Below are positions 17,131 to 24,727 of a stretch of 64,000 nt of DNA, in pieces (the first letter of the stretch is position 1; each line of letters opens with the position of its first letter). The translations under genes and the position numbers were made by a program. Origin of the DNA: an uncultured Caulobacterales bacterium (GTDB lineage Bacteria; Pseudomonadota; Alphaproteobacteria; Caulobacterales; Maricaulaceae). The stretch is taken from assembly GCA_938001915.1 (NCBI GenBank), contig CALLBD010000011.1, positions 1-64,000 on the forward strand, given 5' to 3'. The notes under the pieces are model-generated. The model saw nothing but the letters and a program-made list of their open reading frames with translations. It was not told the origin of the DNA and ran no database searches.

Positions 17131-19374
17131 CTAAGCTTTCGTATGAGCGGGTAACGCCCGGCTGCGGTTGACCTTCACCACGTAAGATGAGGCCCTCAAG
17201 GCTGCAATGATTGACATCATATGACGCGTATCGCGGACTTCGACATCTATCGTCATATCAAAAAATGTCGGGCTCCGATGTGTCATTTTAATGTTGGTCA
17301 CATTGGCCTTCGACTCACCAATTATTTTTGTCACGTCAGCTAATGCTCCTGGCACGTTTTCAATGGTAAGTAACATACGCCCAATGGAAGCTGCGTGTTC
17401 AACGGCGCGGCGCCAAGTAAGGTCAATCCAATTTTCAATCCGTTCTTCTTCGGTCGCCAACTCATCACAATCAATCGTGTGAATTAAAATACCGCGTCCC
17501 GGACTCTGTAATCCGACAATCCGGTCTCCCGCAATCGGAGAGCAACAGGGTGCGAGGTGTAAACCTCGTCCAGGGTTTAATCCATTTCCCTTGACGTACA
17601 AACTGACGCTCCCATCATCTATGATATCTAGGCCCTCGACACCGCCATCGGCCTCCACTTCATTGCGGAACGGAAAGACGGCTTCCATAAAGGCTACCAT
17701 AGACAGCTCACCCCGACCCAAAGTCTCGTAGAGCGTCGTCTCGTCTGAAATATCTAGGCGTTTTAGGGCATCAGTTAGCACGGCCGAGTCGATGTTTTTT
17801 CCCTGGCGTTTAAACGCATGCAACGCGAGAGTTTCCCCAATCCTCCGGAACTCTTCTGACTCCCCTTCTCGCGTTAAGCGCCGCAGAGCTTGTCTGGCAC
17901 GCCCCGTTATCACGATACTCTCCCAGCCTGGTTGAGGCTCGGCGACCCCACCCCGAATAATCTTCACCACATCGCCATTAGTCAGCTGGGTTCTAAGTGG
18001 TACATCGCGCCCATTTACGATTGCGCCTATACAGGTATCTCCAACTTCCGTGTGAACAGCATAGGCAAAATCTATTGGCGATGCCCCGCGAGGCAGAGCA
18101 ATCAAATCCCCTTTGGGCGTAAAAGTGAAAACCTGATCTGTAAACATCTCAAGTTTTACATGATCTAAGAATTCATCAGCATCACCACTCTGTTCCATCA
18201 TCTCGATAAGCGGACGAATACGTTTTAGCGGATCACCGCCAGAGGCTTGTGCACGCGCTGGGTCATAGGCATAGCTTTCATCCTTATACGCCCAATGCGC
18301 CGCAACCCCGCGGTTCGCCACATCTTCCATTCGCTCTGTTCGAATTTGGATCTCAACCCGTCGATTCTCGTCGGTTCGAATTGTGGTGTGTAGGGATTGA
18401 TATCCATTGGGTTTTGGAACTGAAATGAAATCCCGAAAGCGGGATGGGACAGCCCTGAAAACATCATGCAAGACTCCAAGCGTCTGATAGCACTCGGCAT
18501 GGGTCTCAACGATAATCCTAAAAGCGTAAATATCCGCAACATCATCAAAACTAATGTTCTGGCGTTCGAGTTTGCGCCAAATAGCATAGGCGCGTTTCTC
18601 GCGGCCATACACGCGCACGTTAAGACCAGCGTCATTTAAGGTGTTTTTCAACGCTGTGAATACCTGACTGATGGCCTCACCTTGCGACTCACGCCAGTCT
18701 TTTAGACGCCTTTCGATACTTTCGTACCCCGCAGGATTGATGTGACGGAACGACAAATCCTCAAGTTCAGAACAAATTTTATCTACGCCAATCCGCCGAG
18801 CCAGAGGGGCAAAAATTTCCAAGGTCTCTCTCGCAATACGTTCCCGAGAAGCTTGTTTGGGGTGGTATTGTAGTGTCCTCATATTGTGTAGACGGTCACA
18901 AAGTTTGACGAGGAGAACACGCACATCTTTTGAAACGGCCAGAATAAATTTTTGAAAATTCTCAGCCTGAGCCCGCTCCCTTGACAGGTTTGGGCGGGAC
19001 ATTTCAACTTGCCCAAGTTTTGTAACACCGTCGACAAGCTCAGCGATCTCTGGCGTAAACTCATCGGCAAGGTCTGTCACGGTTGCGTCGGTATCTTCCA
19101 ATACATCGTGCAAGAGTGCCGTGCAAACAGTCGCGATATCTAGTTTCAGAGATGCAACTATCCCCGCAACCTCAATAGGATGCGCATAATAGGGATCGCC
19201 TGAATGCCGTAATTGTTTCCCGTGAGCTTGAACCGAGTAAACATAGGCTTTGTTCAGCAACGCCGCATTCGCGGAAGGGTCATATTTTTTGACAAGCTCA
19301 ACCAGCTCATACTGACGGAGGTATTTTTGCGAGGTCTTTGGCGCTGAGATGTTGACTGGCTGGTTCACTGGCAC
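17131..19374 (-). CDS. rel: bifunctional (p)ppGpp synthase/hydrolase (RelA/SpoT family)
   Basis: The central stringent-response enzyme. Domains over 747 residues: HD hydrolase (HSGDPYYAHPIEVAG and LLHDVLEDTD, near 55-95), synthetase (about 240-350, with SVPKPNGYQSLHTT), TGS (about 410-470, TPKGDLIALPRG) and ACT at the C-terminus (ENVPGALADVTK). Both hydrolase and synthetase motifs look intact, as expected where only one long Rel protein is present. The start is GTG (another in-frame GTG lies two codons on), with no strong ribosome binding site. rpoZ lies just upstream, separated by a terminator. Confidence 0.95.
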   Translation of the reverse strand: MPVNQPVNISAPKTSQKYLRQYELVELVKKYDPSANAALLNKAYVYSVQAHGKQLRHSGDPYYAHPIEVAGIVASLKLDIATVCTALLHDVLEDTDATVTDLADEFTPEIAELVDGVTKLGQVEMSRPNLSRERAQAENFQKFILAVSKDVRVLLVKLCDRLHNMRTLQYHPKQASRERIARETLEIFAPLARRIGVDKICSELEDLSFRHINPAGYESIERRLKDWRESQGEAISQVFTALKNTLNDAGLNVRVYGREKRAYAIWRKLERQNISFDDVADIYAFRIIVETHAECYQTLGVLHDVFRAVPSRFRDFISVPKPNGYQSLHTTIRTDENRRVEIQIRTERMEDVANRGVAAHWAYKDESYAYDPARAQASGGDPLKRIRPLIEMMEQSGDADEFLDHVKLEMFTDQVFTFTPKGDLIALPRGASPIDFAYAVHTEVGDTCIGAIVNGRDVPLRTQLTNGDVVKIIRGGVAEPQPGWESIVITGRARQALRRLTREGESEEFRRIGETLALHAFKRQGKNIDSAVLTDALKRLDISDETTLYETLGRGELSMVAFMEAVFPFRNEVEADGGVEGLDIIDDGSVSLYVKGNGLNPGRGLHLAPCCSPIAGDRIVGLQSPGRGILIHTIDCDELATEEERIENWIDLTWRRAVEHAASIGRMLLTIENVPGALADVTKIIGESKANVTNIKMTHRSPTFFDMTIDVEVRDTRHMMSIIAALRASSYVVKVNRSRALPAHTKA

Positions 19375-19407
19375 CGCGTATAAGCGTTTATGAGGGTATC
19401 GGCCAAT

Positions 19408-19434
19408 AAAAAAGCCGCCTTAAACGGCGGCTTT
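19408..19434 (-). terminator. intrinsic terminator between rpoZ and rel
   Basis: On the minus strand the stem AAAGCCGCC / GGCGGCTTT (9 bp, 6-base loop) is followed by a run of six U. It lies 20 bases after rpoZ and about 34 before rel, so rel depends on readthrough or on its own promoter. Confidence 0.85.
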
Positions 19435-19453
19435 CACAGCAATTTCGATAAAT

Positions 19454-19828
19454 CTAAAAGCGAGACGAGCTGTCGTTATCGCGGTCTCCCTGCAGTGCGC
19501 GCAGAACATCGGCTTCCGTCATCTCAGCCTGCGGCTGAGCCTCGCCATGCTCTAGGGCCAAGACTGGTGCGTCATCTTGCTCATCAGGAAGGTCATCATC
19601 TTGGATAACCCGCTGCAGTCCAACAACGAGCGACTCACGAAGGTCGTTCATATCCAATGTCTCATTTGCGAGCTCACGCAGCGCCACAACAGGCGTCTTG
19701 TCATTATCACGGTCTATCGTCAGCTCCGAACCGGCTGCGATGTTACGAGACCGATGGGACGCAAGCAGAACGAGGTCGAAACGGTTCGCAACTTTTTCAA
19801 TGCAATCTTCAACGGTAACGCGGGCCAT
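19454..19828 (-). CDS. rpoZ: RNA polymerase omega subunit
   Basis: The small omega subunit, which helps assembly of beta' and in many bacteria forms part of the ppGpp-binding site. ATG at 19828 gives 124 residues starting [20 protein letters not shown], the family N-terminus; an upstream in-frame start would add ten unrelated residues. GGAG lies five bases before the ATG. The acidic C-terminal tail (about 80-124) is longer than in enteric omega, as is usual in alphaproteobacteria. A terminator-like hairpin lies directly upstream of the ribosome binding site. Confidence 0.94.
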   Translation of the reverse strand: MARVTVEDCIEKVANRFDLVLLASHRSRNIAAGSELTIDRDNDKTPVVALRELANETLDMNDLRESLVVGLQRVIQDDDLPDEQDDAPVLALEHGEAQPQAEMTEADVLRALQGDRDNDSSSRF

Positions 19829-19842
19829 AAAAACTCCAATAC

Positions 19843-19866
19843 AAAAAGGCCGTTGCACAACGGCCT
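19843..19866 (-). terminator. terminator-like hairpin in front of rpoZ
   Basis: On the minus strand the stem AGGCCGTT / AACGGCCT (8 bp, 4-base loop) is followed by UUUUU. The U-run ends only five bases before the GGAG of rpoZ. It may end the folK transcript or act as a leader attenuator for rpoZ. Confidence 0.65.
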
Positions 19867-19914
19867 CAAATTCACGCGGGTCTTAGTCATTCCCTGCCGC
19901 GTAATCAACCAATT

Positions 19915-20397
19915 TTACCACGCCCCGACATATCTTGTTGCGCGAATATCCTGCAGGGGCAGTTCTTCGGTGCGTTTCAACCATTTCGCCTCTATCTCCG
20001 ACGCGGGCACCAGCACGAAGGCCCTGTCCAACATGCGGGGATGCGGGAGCTTCAACTCCGGTGTATCTTTGATTTCATTACCAAAAGTGAGTAAATCTAA
20101 GTCAAGTGTCCGCGCTGAATTGGGGACGCCGCGCACGCGCCCATGTTTCGTCTCAATGGATTGCATAAGGCTCAGTAATTGGAGAGGCGCGCCAGTGAAC
20201 GCCCCTTTTACAACAGCATTAAGATAAGCGGGCTGGTCAGAGCCGCTCGGCCACGCTGGAGACCGCCAAAGCCCAGACTTTTTCTCAAGATGAAACCCAT
20301 TACCGCATAGATCCTCCAAAGCGATTTTAAAGGTGACTTTCGGGTTGGATAGATTACCACCAAATGCGATAAGACAATCAGTCATAGCTTTTTTCAT
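19915..20397 (-). CDS. folK: 2-amino-4-hydroxy-6-hydroxymethyldihydropteridine pyrophosphokinase
   Basis: Transfers pyrophosphate from ATP to the pterin in folate synthesis. Length is 160 residues. Motifs seen are AFGGNLSNP near the start, GLWRSPAWP, the metal/pterin region GVPNSARTLDLDLLTFG and LPHPRMLDRAFVLVP. A nearby alternative ATG four codons in (20385) is possible. The 5' end lies 19 bases from the divergent NYN gene, so their promoters must overlap the neighbouring coding sequence. Confidence 0.94.
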   Translation of the reverse strand: MKKAMTDCLIAFGGNLSNPKVTFKIALEDLCGNGFHLEKKSGLWRSPAWPSGSDQPAYLNAVVKGAFTGAPLQLLSLMQSIETKHGRVRGVPNSARTLDLDLLTFGNEIKDTPELKLPHPRMLDRAFVLVPASEIEAKWLKRTEELPLQDIRATRYVGAW

Positions 20398-20416
20398 TTC
20401 TCCAACGGTTCAAATT

Positions 20417-20974
20417 ATGGTTTTTTACCCGCAAGAGCGTATCGCCCTCTTTGTTGATGGTGCAAATTTATATTCTACAAGTAAAGCGCTAGATTTCGAT
20501 ATAGATTATAAAAAAATGCTCGAGTTTTTCCGGGAAAAAGGTCGATTGGTGATTGCCCGCTATTACACAGCGATACTGGAAAATGATGATTACTCACCGT
20601 TAAGACCCCTCGTAGATTGGTTAAATTACAACGGATACCAAGTCATCACGAAACCTACGAAATCATACACGGATAGAGATGGTCGCAACCGCATTAAGGG
20701 CAATATGGATATAGAGTTAGCCCTCGACATGGTGGAAATGGCGGAACACGTCGACCATATTATTCTTTGCAGTGGTGATGGAGATTTTCGAGCGGTAATT
20801 GACGCCTGCCAGCGCAAAGGAACGCGGGTTACGGTCGTGTCCTCAATGCGGACCCAACCTTCTATGCTGGCGGATGAATTGAGACGCCAAGCCAATGACG
20901 TTATAGACCTCTCAGAATTGGAAAACATGATAGGCCGCCCGCAGCGTGAATATGCCGACTATGACGATGAGTAA
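20417..20974 (+). CDS. NYN domain (LabA/DUF88) protein
   Basis: A PIN-like ribonuclease-fold protein of 185 residues. Acidic active-site candidates appear in LFVDGANLY near the start, in NMDIELALDM and in CSGDGDFRAV, the classic NYN pattern. LabA/DUF88 proteins are presumed RNA-cleaving, and the target here is unknown. ATG at 20417 (MVFYPQERIALFVDG) is preferred to an earlier in-frame ATG at 20333, which lies inside the divergent folK. It stands alone between two minus-strand groups. Confidence 0.88.
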   Translation: MVFYPQERIALFVDGANLYSTSKALDFDIDYKKMLEFFREKGRLVIARYYTAILENDDYSPLRPLVDWLNYNGYQVITKPTKSYTDRDGRNRIKGNMDIELALDMVEMAEHVDHIILCSGDGDFRAVIDACQRKGTRVTVVSSMRTQPSMLADELRRQANDVIDLSELENMIGRPQREYADYDDE

Positions 20975-21033
20975 TTTGCCTTAAGCTGAGCTCAATATCT
21001 AACGCAATCCAAATTGTGTAGACCTATTCCAGT

Positions 21034-21528
21034 TCAGCCTTTTTCTCGCATCAACCTCGCTTTTTGTTTCTGCCAATCTCTCTTTTTATCCGTTTCACGC
21101 TTGTCGTAGTTCTGCTTACCCGTCGCGGTTCCAATTAAAAGTTTTGCGCGACCCCCATCATTAAAGTAAAGTTTTAGCGGAACAATCGTGCGGCCTTTTC
21201 GTTGAGTTTCTCCCATTAACTGATTGATTTGCTTTCGTTTTATCAGGAGCTTTCGAGGGCGGGTTGGCGCATGATTGAATTGGCTTGCAGGGGCATAAAC
21301 GGGGATATTTGCATTGATAAGCCAAGCCTCGTTTTTCTCAACGGAAACGTAACTCTCGGCAATATTCGCACGGCCTTCTCTTAGAGCCTTAACCTCTGTT
21401 CCTAATAGCTGGATTCCAGCTTCTATTGTGTCTTCGACGGCATAATTATACCTCGCGCGCCTATTGTCTGCGAGAACGGTATCCGTGGACCCTGCTTTTT
21501 TCTTTCTGCCACCTGCTTTGCTGGACAT
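21034..21528 (-). CDS. smpB: SsrA-binding protein
   Basis: Partner of tmRNA in trans-translation, rescuing stalled ribosomes. ATG at 21528 gives 164 residues, beginning one base after the dapA stop. Family motifs visible are [33 protein letters not shown] and the basic C-terminal tail [16 protein letters not shown], which enters the mRNA channel. An in-frame GTG at 21543 would add five residues. The tmRNA gene itself is not in the window. Confidence 0.96.
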   Translation of the reverse strand: MSSKAGGRKKKAGSTDTVLADNRRARYNYAVEDTIEAGIQLLGTEVKALREGRANIAESYVSVEKNEAWLINANIPVYAPASQFNHAPTRPRKLLIKRKQINQLMGETQRKGRTIVPLKLYFNDGGRAKLLIGTATGKQNYDKRETDKKRDWQKQKARLMREKG

Positions 21529-21529
21529 A

Positions 21530-22405
21530 TCAGATTTGCACACCTGCCTGCGCCATGGCGGCTTTCACCGCAGTCTTGGTCGACTCCCGGCACTCTGTAA
21601 TGGGCAATCGAACACCCGGTTCCATTTTTCCCATGAGTGACAACGCGTATTTTGTTGGCGCAGGGCTTGGGTCTATGAAAATATCTTTATGTAGCCGATC
21701 CAATTTAGCATTCCACTCGCGCGCTGTGACATAATCTCCGTCCATCAGAGCATTGTGAAAGCCTGCGTATTCCGCAGGCGCTATGTTGGACCCCACAGAA
21801 ATCGCCCCATGTCCGCCGTGGGCGCTATACCCAAGGGACGTAGGATCGTCACCAGAGAGTTGAATGAAGTCGGCGCCGCACCGCACAGTCAAACCGGCAA
21901 CGCGCGAGATATCCCCTGTCGCGTCTTTACATCCGATCACGGTCGGGAGTTTTGACAATCGCTCCATCGTACCCTGTTCGATATCGACGATGCTTCGCCC
22001 CGGAATGTTGTAAACAACAATGGGAATATCTACCGCTTCGGAGATTGCTTTGAAATGCTGATATATACCCTCTTGGCTGGGCTTGTTGTAATACGGCGTT
22101 ACGACCAGAGCTGCATCCGCACCCATGGCCTTGGCGTGTTGTGCGTATTTGATCGAAACTCGGGTTTCGTTAGAGCCCGCTCCCGCAATGACGGGCACCC
22201 GGCCATTCGCCGCCTCAGACGTCAAGCGGATAACACGCTGATGCTCCTCATCCGTAAGCGTAGCGCTCTCTCCGGTTGTGCCGCATGGCACTAGCCCATG
22301 CGTCCCAGAGTTGATTTGCCACTCGACAAAATCTTGAAATGCCGTCTCATCAATCGTCCCGTCCTTAAACGGTGTAACCAGAGCTGTAATTGACCCTCTT
22401 ATCAT
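21530..22405 (-). CDS. dapA: 4-hydroxy-tetrahydrodipicolinate synthase
   Basis: First committed step of lysine and meso-diaminopimelate synthesis; condenses pyruvate with aspartate semialdehyde. ATG at 22405 (291 residues, starting [13 protein letters not shown]) matches known N-termini and has GAAAG upstream; ATG at 22420 would add five residues. The Schiff-base Lys160 lies in [10 protein letters not shown], Tyr132 in VVYNIPGR and the pyruvate loop in GTTGES. It is divergent from the lytic transglycosylase, and the spacer has an inverted repeat. Confidence 0.96.
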   Translation of the reverse strand: MIRGSITALVTPFKDGTIDETAFQDFVEWQINSGTHGLVPCGTTGESATLTDEEHQRVIRLTSEAANGRVPVIAGAGSNETRVSIKYAQHAKAMGADAALVVTPYYNKPSQEGIYQHFKAISEAVDIPIVVYNIPGRSIVDIEQGTMERLSKLPTVIGCKDATGDISRVAGLTVRCGADFIQLSGDDPTSLGYSAHGGHGAISVGSNIAPAEYAGFHNALMDGDYVTAREWNAKLDRLHKDIFIDPSPAPTKYALSLMGKMEPGVRLPITECRESTKTAVKAAMAQAGVQI

Positions 22406-22492
22406 ATTTGTCTTTCGCATGGCGGTTGTGTACGTCCAAAGTTGTTGTCGGGTGATAGCGTCGTTATGGACATGGGTTCAAGACATCGTTTC

Positions 22493-22509
22493 TTCACTTT
22501 CATAGTGAA
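22493..22509. promoter_or_regulatory. inverted repeat between dapA and slt
   Basis: TTCACT-TTCAT-AGTGAA is a perfect 6-bp inverted repeat about 29 bases ahead of the Slt start, in the divergent spacer. It is a possible operator shared by two cell-wall genes. No regulator is recognised. Confidence 0.3.
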
Positions 22510-22537
22510 TGTAATACGCCTTTTGTGGGAATCAAGA

Positions 22538-24595
22538 ATGACGAAAACTAGACCGTTTTTAGGCTTTATAACGCTTCTTTTTTCTATATTTTTCTGCAAC
22601 TTAACCGTAGTTTCTGCACATGCAGCTATACCTGCGCCGCGTTTAAAGCCAGCCCCGCCTCCCATGTCCGCCTATTTGAGCGAGTCGGACGCTAGGTTTT
22701 TTAGGCGAGGTCTCGCAGACGCCAAAGCCAGGAGATGGTCGGGGGTCGAGCGCGAAATCAACAGAATCAATGATCCCGTAGCGAAGGATGTGTTGCGCTG
22801 GATTCAAGCTGCCAATGATAGAAATGCTCCAACGGAGCGCCTTGAATATGTGCATCGATACCTTAATGATTGGCCGAGACTAACGCGGGTTCGCGCCGAA
22901 GCCGAGCGGCGCATGTTCGAAAAATCATGGGACGCCAACCGCATATTAAACTGGTTCCAAGGGGAAGACCCTCCCGTATCAGGCGAAGGAAGAGCCGCGC
23001 TTGCAGGGGCTTATTACGCAAGAGGCGATGTCCAAAATGGCGATAAATTTCTACGTCTGGCCTGGCGCGAGAGCCGCCTAACAAGAGACGGGCAAAAAAA
23101 AATATTTCGGCGCTATCAAAACAAATTTACAAAAGAAGATCATGCCGCTCGTGCAGATCACTTAATTTGGTCTGGATATCGCCATTTTGAAAAGGCGCGC
23201 GCGCTCCTCCCTCATATGGGGCGCACAGATCGTGCCCTGATGAATGCACGAATGCGGCTGAATAGAAATTCGTCTGGCATGGATGCGGCTGTCAATGCCG
23301 TACCTAGCACGCATATATCTGACCCCGGCTTCATTTATGAGCGGGCCCGCTGGCGCCGTAAGAAAAAGACTAAAACCTATGCCCTGCCAGTTTACCTTTC
23401 GGCCAGAGAAGCGCCAGTCTCGGAAGTTGGCAAAAAGGCTATGTGGCGTGAAAAAAAGATCATGGTCTATTGGGCGATATCTGAGCAGAAATATAAGGAA
23501 GCCTATCAACTGTCTCTCCACCACGGATTTACAAGAGGGACTGATTTTGCAGACGCCGAGTTTTTAGCTGGCTGGCTCGCGCTTACCCGTCTGAAAGACC
23601 CTGACCGAGCTCTAAGACATTTTACCCGTCTTCGCGACGGCGTTGGATCACCCATATCCTTGGCCCGCGCACATTACTGGATTGGGCGGACGCATGCCGC
23701 TAAGTCTGACGGGCAGCAAGACCAACACTATCGCCAAGCAGCTCAATATCCGAACACATATTACGGAATTTTGGCGGGGTCGGAGGTTTACGGAAGCTCT
23801 CATCGCGTGCTCCTCCCGCCCGAAACGATCTTTGATGGCGCTGAGGCAGAATTTGCAGCTGACAATCGGGTGCGCGCGCTTCACCTTTTGGGCGAGGCTG
23901 GCGAACAACGCTATTTCTCACAACTCAGCTATCACTTGGATGATGAAGTTGATAGTTTATCCAAGCTCTCATTATTAAGCGGGCTCGCTAAGGACTACGG
24001 GTTTATGCGCCCTTCGCTCCGGGCCGCCAAACAAGCCGGTCGGTTCCAATCTTTGTTAACCGAGAGCGGCTACCCCATCATAACCTCCATAGATGCTCTG
24101 CCCAGAAACAAATTTGAGCAGGCGTTCGTATATGCCATCGCGCGGCAAGAGAGCGAATTTGCAACCAATGCAGTGAGTTCCGCCAAGGCCTATGGCCTTA
24201 TGCAGATGATTAACGGTACAGCCAAAGCCACCGCCCGAAAACATCGCATCAAATATGACCGCAACCGTTTAGCCTCTGATGGAGACTACGCAGCGAAAAT
24301 GGGGGCGCTCCATTTAAATGATTTGCTAGATATGTGGGACGGGTCATATATCCTTGCGGCCGTCAGCTATAATGCAGGGCCGCACCGCGCCAAGACCTGG
24401 ATAAAGGCTTATGGTGACCCCCGTGAAGCAAATGTCGACGAAATAGACTGGGTCGAGAAAATACCCTTCTCGGAGACCCGAAACTATGTGATGCGCGTCA
24501 TGGAAAACCTGCAGGTCTATAGAGCCCGCCTTTCAAATGACGCTGCCCCAAATCGCTTGAAGCAAGATTTACGCGCTGGCCAGCAACCCTTTTAG
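22538..24595 (+). CDS. slt: soluble lytic murein transglycosylase (Slt family)
   Basis: A periplasmic enzyme that cleaves MurNAc-GlcNAc bonds, releasing 1,6-anhydro-muropeptides. ATG at 22538 gives 685 residues with a Sec signal peptide (about 1-29, ending VSAHA). A long alpha-helical superhelix (about 50-480) precedes the SLT domain. The catalytic Glu538 is in ARQESEF, followed by AYGLMQMINGTA and SYNAGPHR. A longer in-frame start at 22442 would put 32 extra residues before the signal peptide and is rejected. Its product feeds the recycling step of AnmK encoded near 1 kb. Confidence 0.94.
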   Translation: MTKTRPFLGFITLLFSIFFCNLTVVSAHAAIPAPRLKPAPPPMSAYLSESDARFFRRGLADAKARRWSGVEREINRINDPVAKDVLRWIQAANDRNAPTERLEYVHRYLNDWPRLTRVRAEAERRMFEKSWDANRILNWFQGEDPPVSGEGRAALAGAYYARGDVQNGDKFLRLAWRESRLTRDGQKKIFRRYQNKFTKEDHAARADHLIWSGYRHFEKARALLPHMGRTDRALMNARMRLNRNSSGMDAAVNAVPSTHISDPGFIYERARWRRKKKTKTYALPVYLSAREAPVSEVGKKAMWREKKIMVYWAISEQKYKEAYQLSLHHGFTRGTDFADAEFLAGWLALTRLKDPDRALRHFTRLRDGVGSPISLARAHYWIGRTHAAKSDGQQDQHYRQAAQYPNTYYGILAGSEVYGSSHRVLLPPETIFDGAEAEFAADNRVRALHLLGEAGEQRYFSQLSYHLDDEVDSLSKLSLLSGLAKDYGFMRPSLRAAKQAGRFQSLLTESGYPIITSIDALPRNKFEQAFVYAIARQESEFATNAVSSAKAYGLMQMINGTAKATARKHRIKYDRNRLASDGDYAAKMGALHLNDLLDMWDGSYILAAVSYNAGPHRAKTWIKAYGDPREANVDEIDWVEKIPFSETRNYVMRVMENLQVYRARLSNDAAPNRLKQDLRAGQQPF

Positions 24596-24629
24596 AACAA
24601 GGCGATTTGGTCATCGCTGAATATAGCTT

Positions 24630-24658
24630 TTGACAACTTGTTCTTTATTTGTTCTTAG
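24630..24658 (+). promoter_or_regulatory. probable LexA-controlled promoter of the FAN1-DnaQ gene
   Basis: TTGACA at 24630-24635 is a perfect -35 element; a weak -10 would fall near 24653-24658. Between and over them lies GTTC-N7-GTTC (24640-24654), the LexA recognition sequence of alphaproteobacteria, placed where a repressor would block RNA polymerase. A second possible -10 (TATAAT, 24694-24699) lies downstream without a good -35. Confidence 0.65.
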
Positions 24659-24679
24659 TGAACATGTGAGGACAAACCT

Positions 24680-24727
24680 GTGAATAAATGCTGTATAATC
24701 TGTGAGTACGCGCCGTGCCACCCCTAG
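24680..24727 (+). other. 15-codon leader ORF ahead of the FAN1-DnaQ gene
   Basis: GTG at 24680 with TGAGGA seven bases upstream opens a short frame encoding MNKCCIICEYAPCHP and ending in TAG at 24725-24727. That stop overlaps by one base an in-frame GTG (24727) of the large nuclease ORF. The nuclease itself has no clear ribosome binding site, so it may be translated by reinitiation after this leader. It could alternatively be the true N-terminus displaced by a frameshift. Confidence 0.4.
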
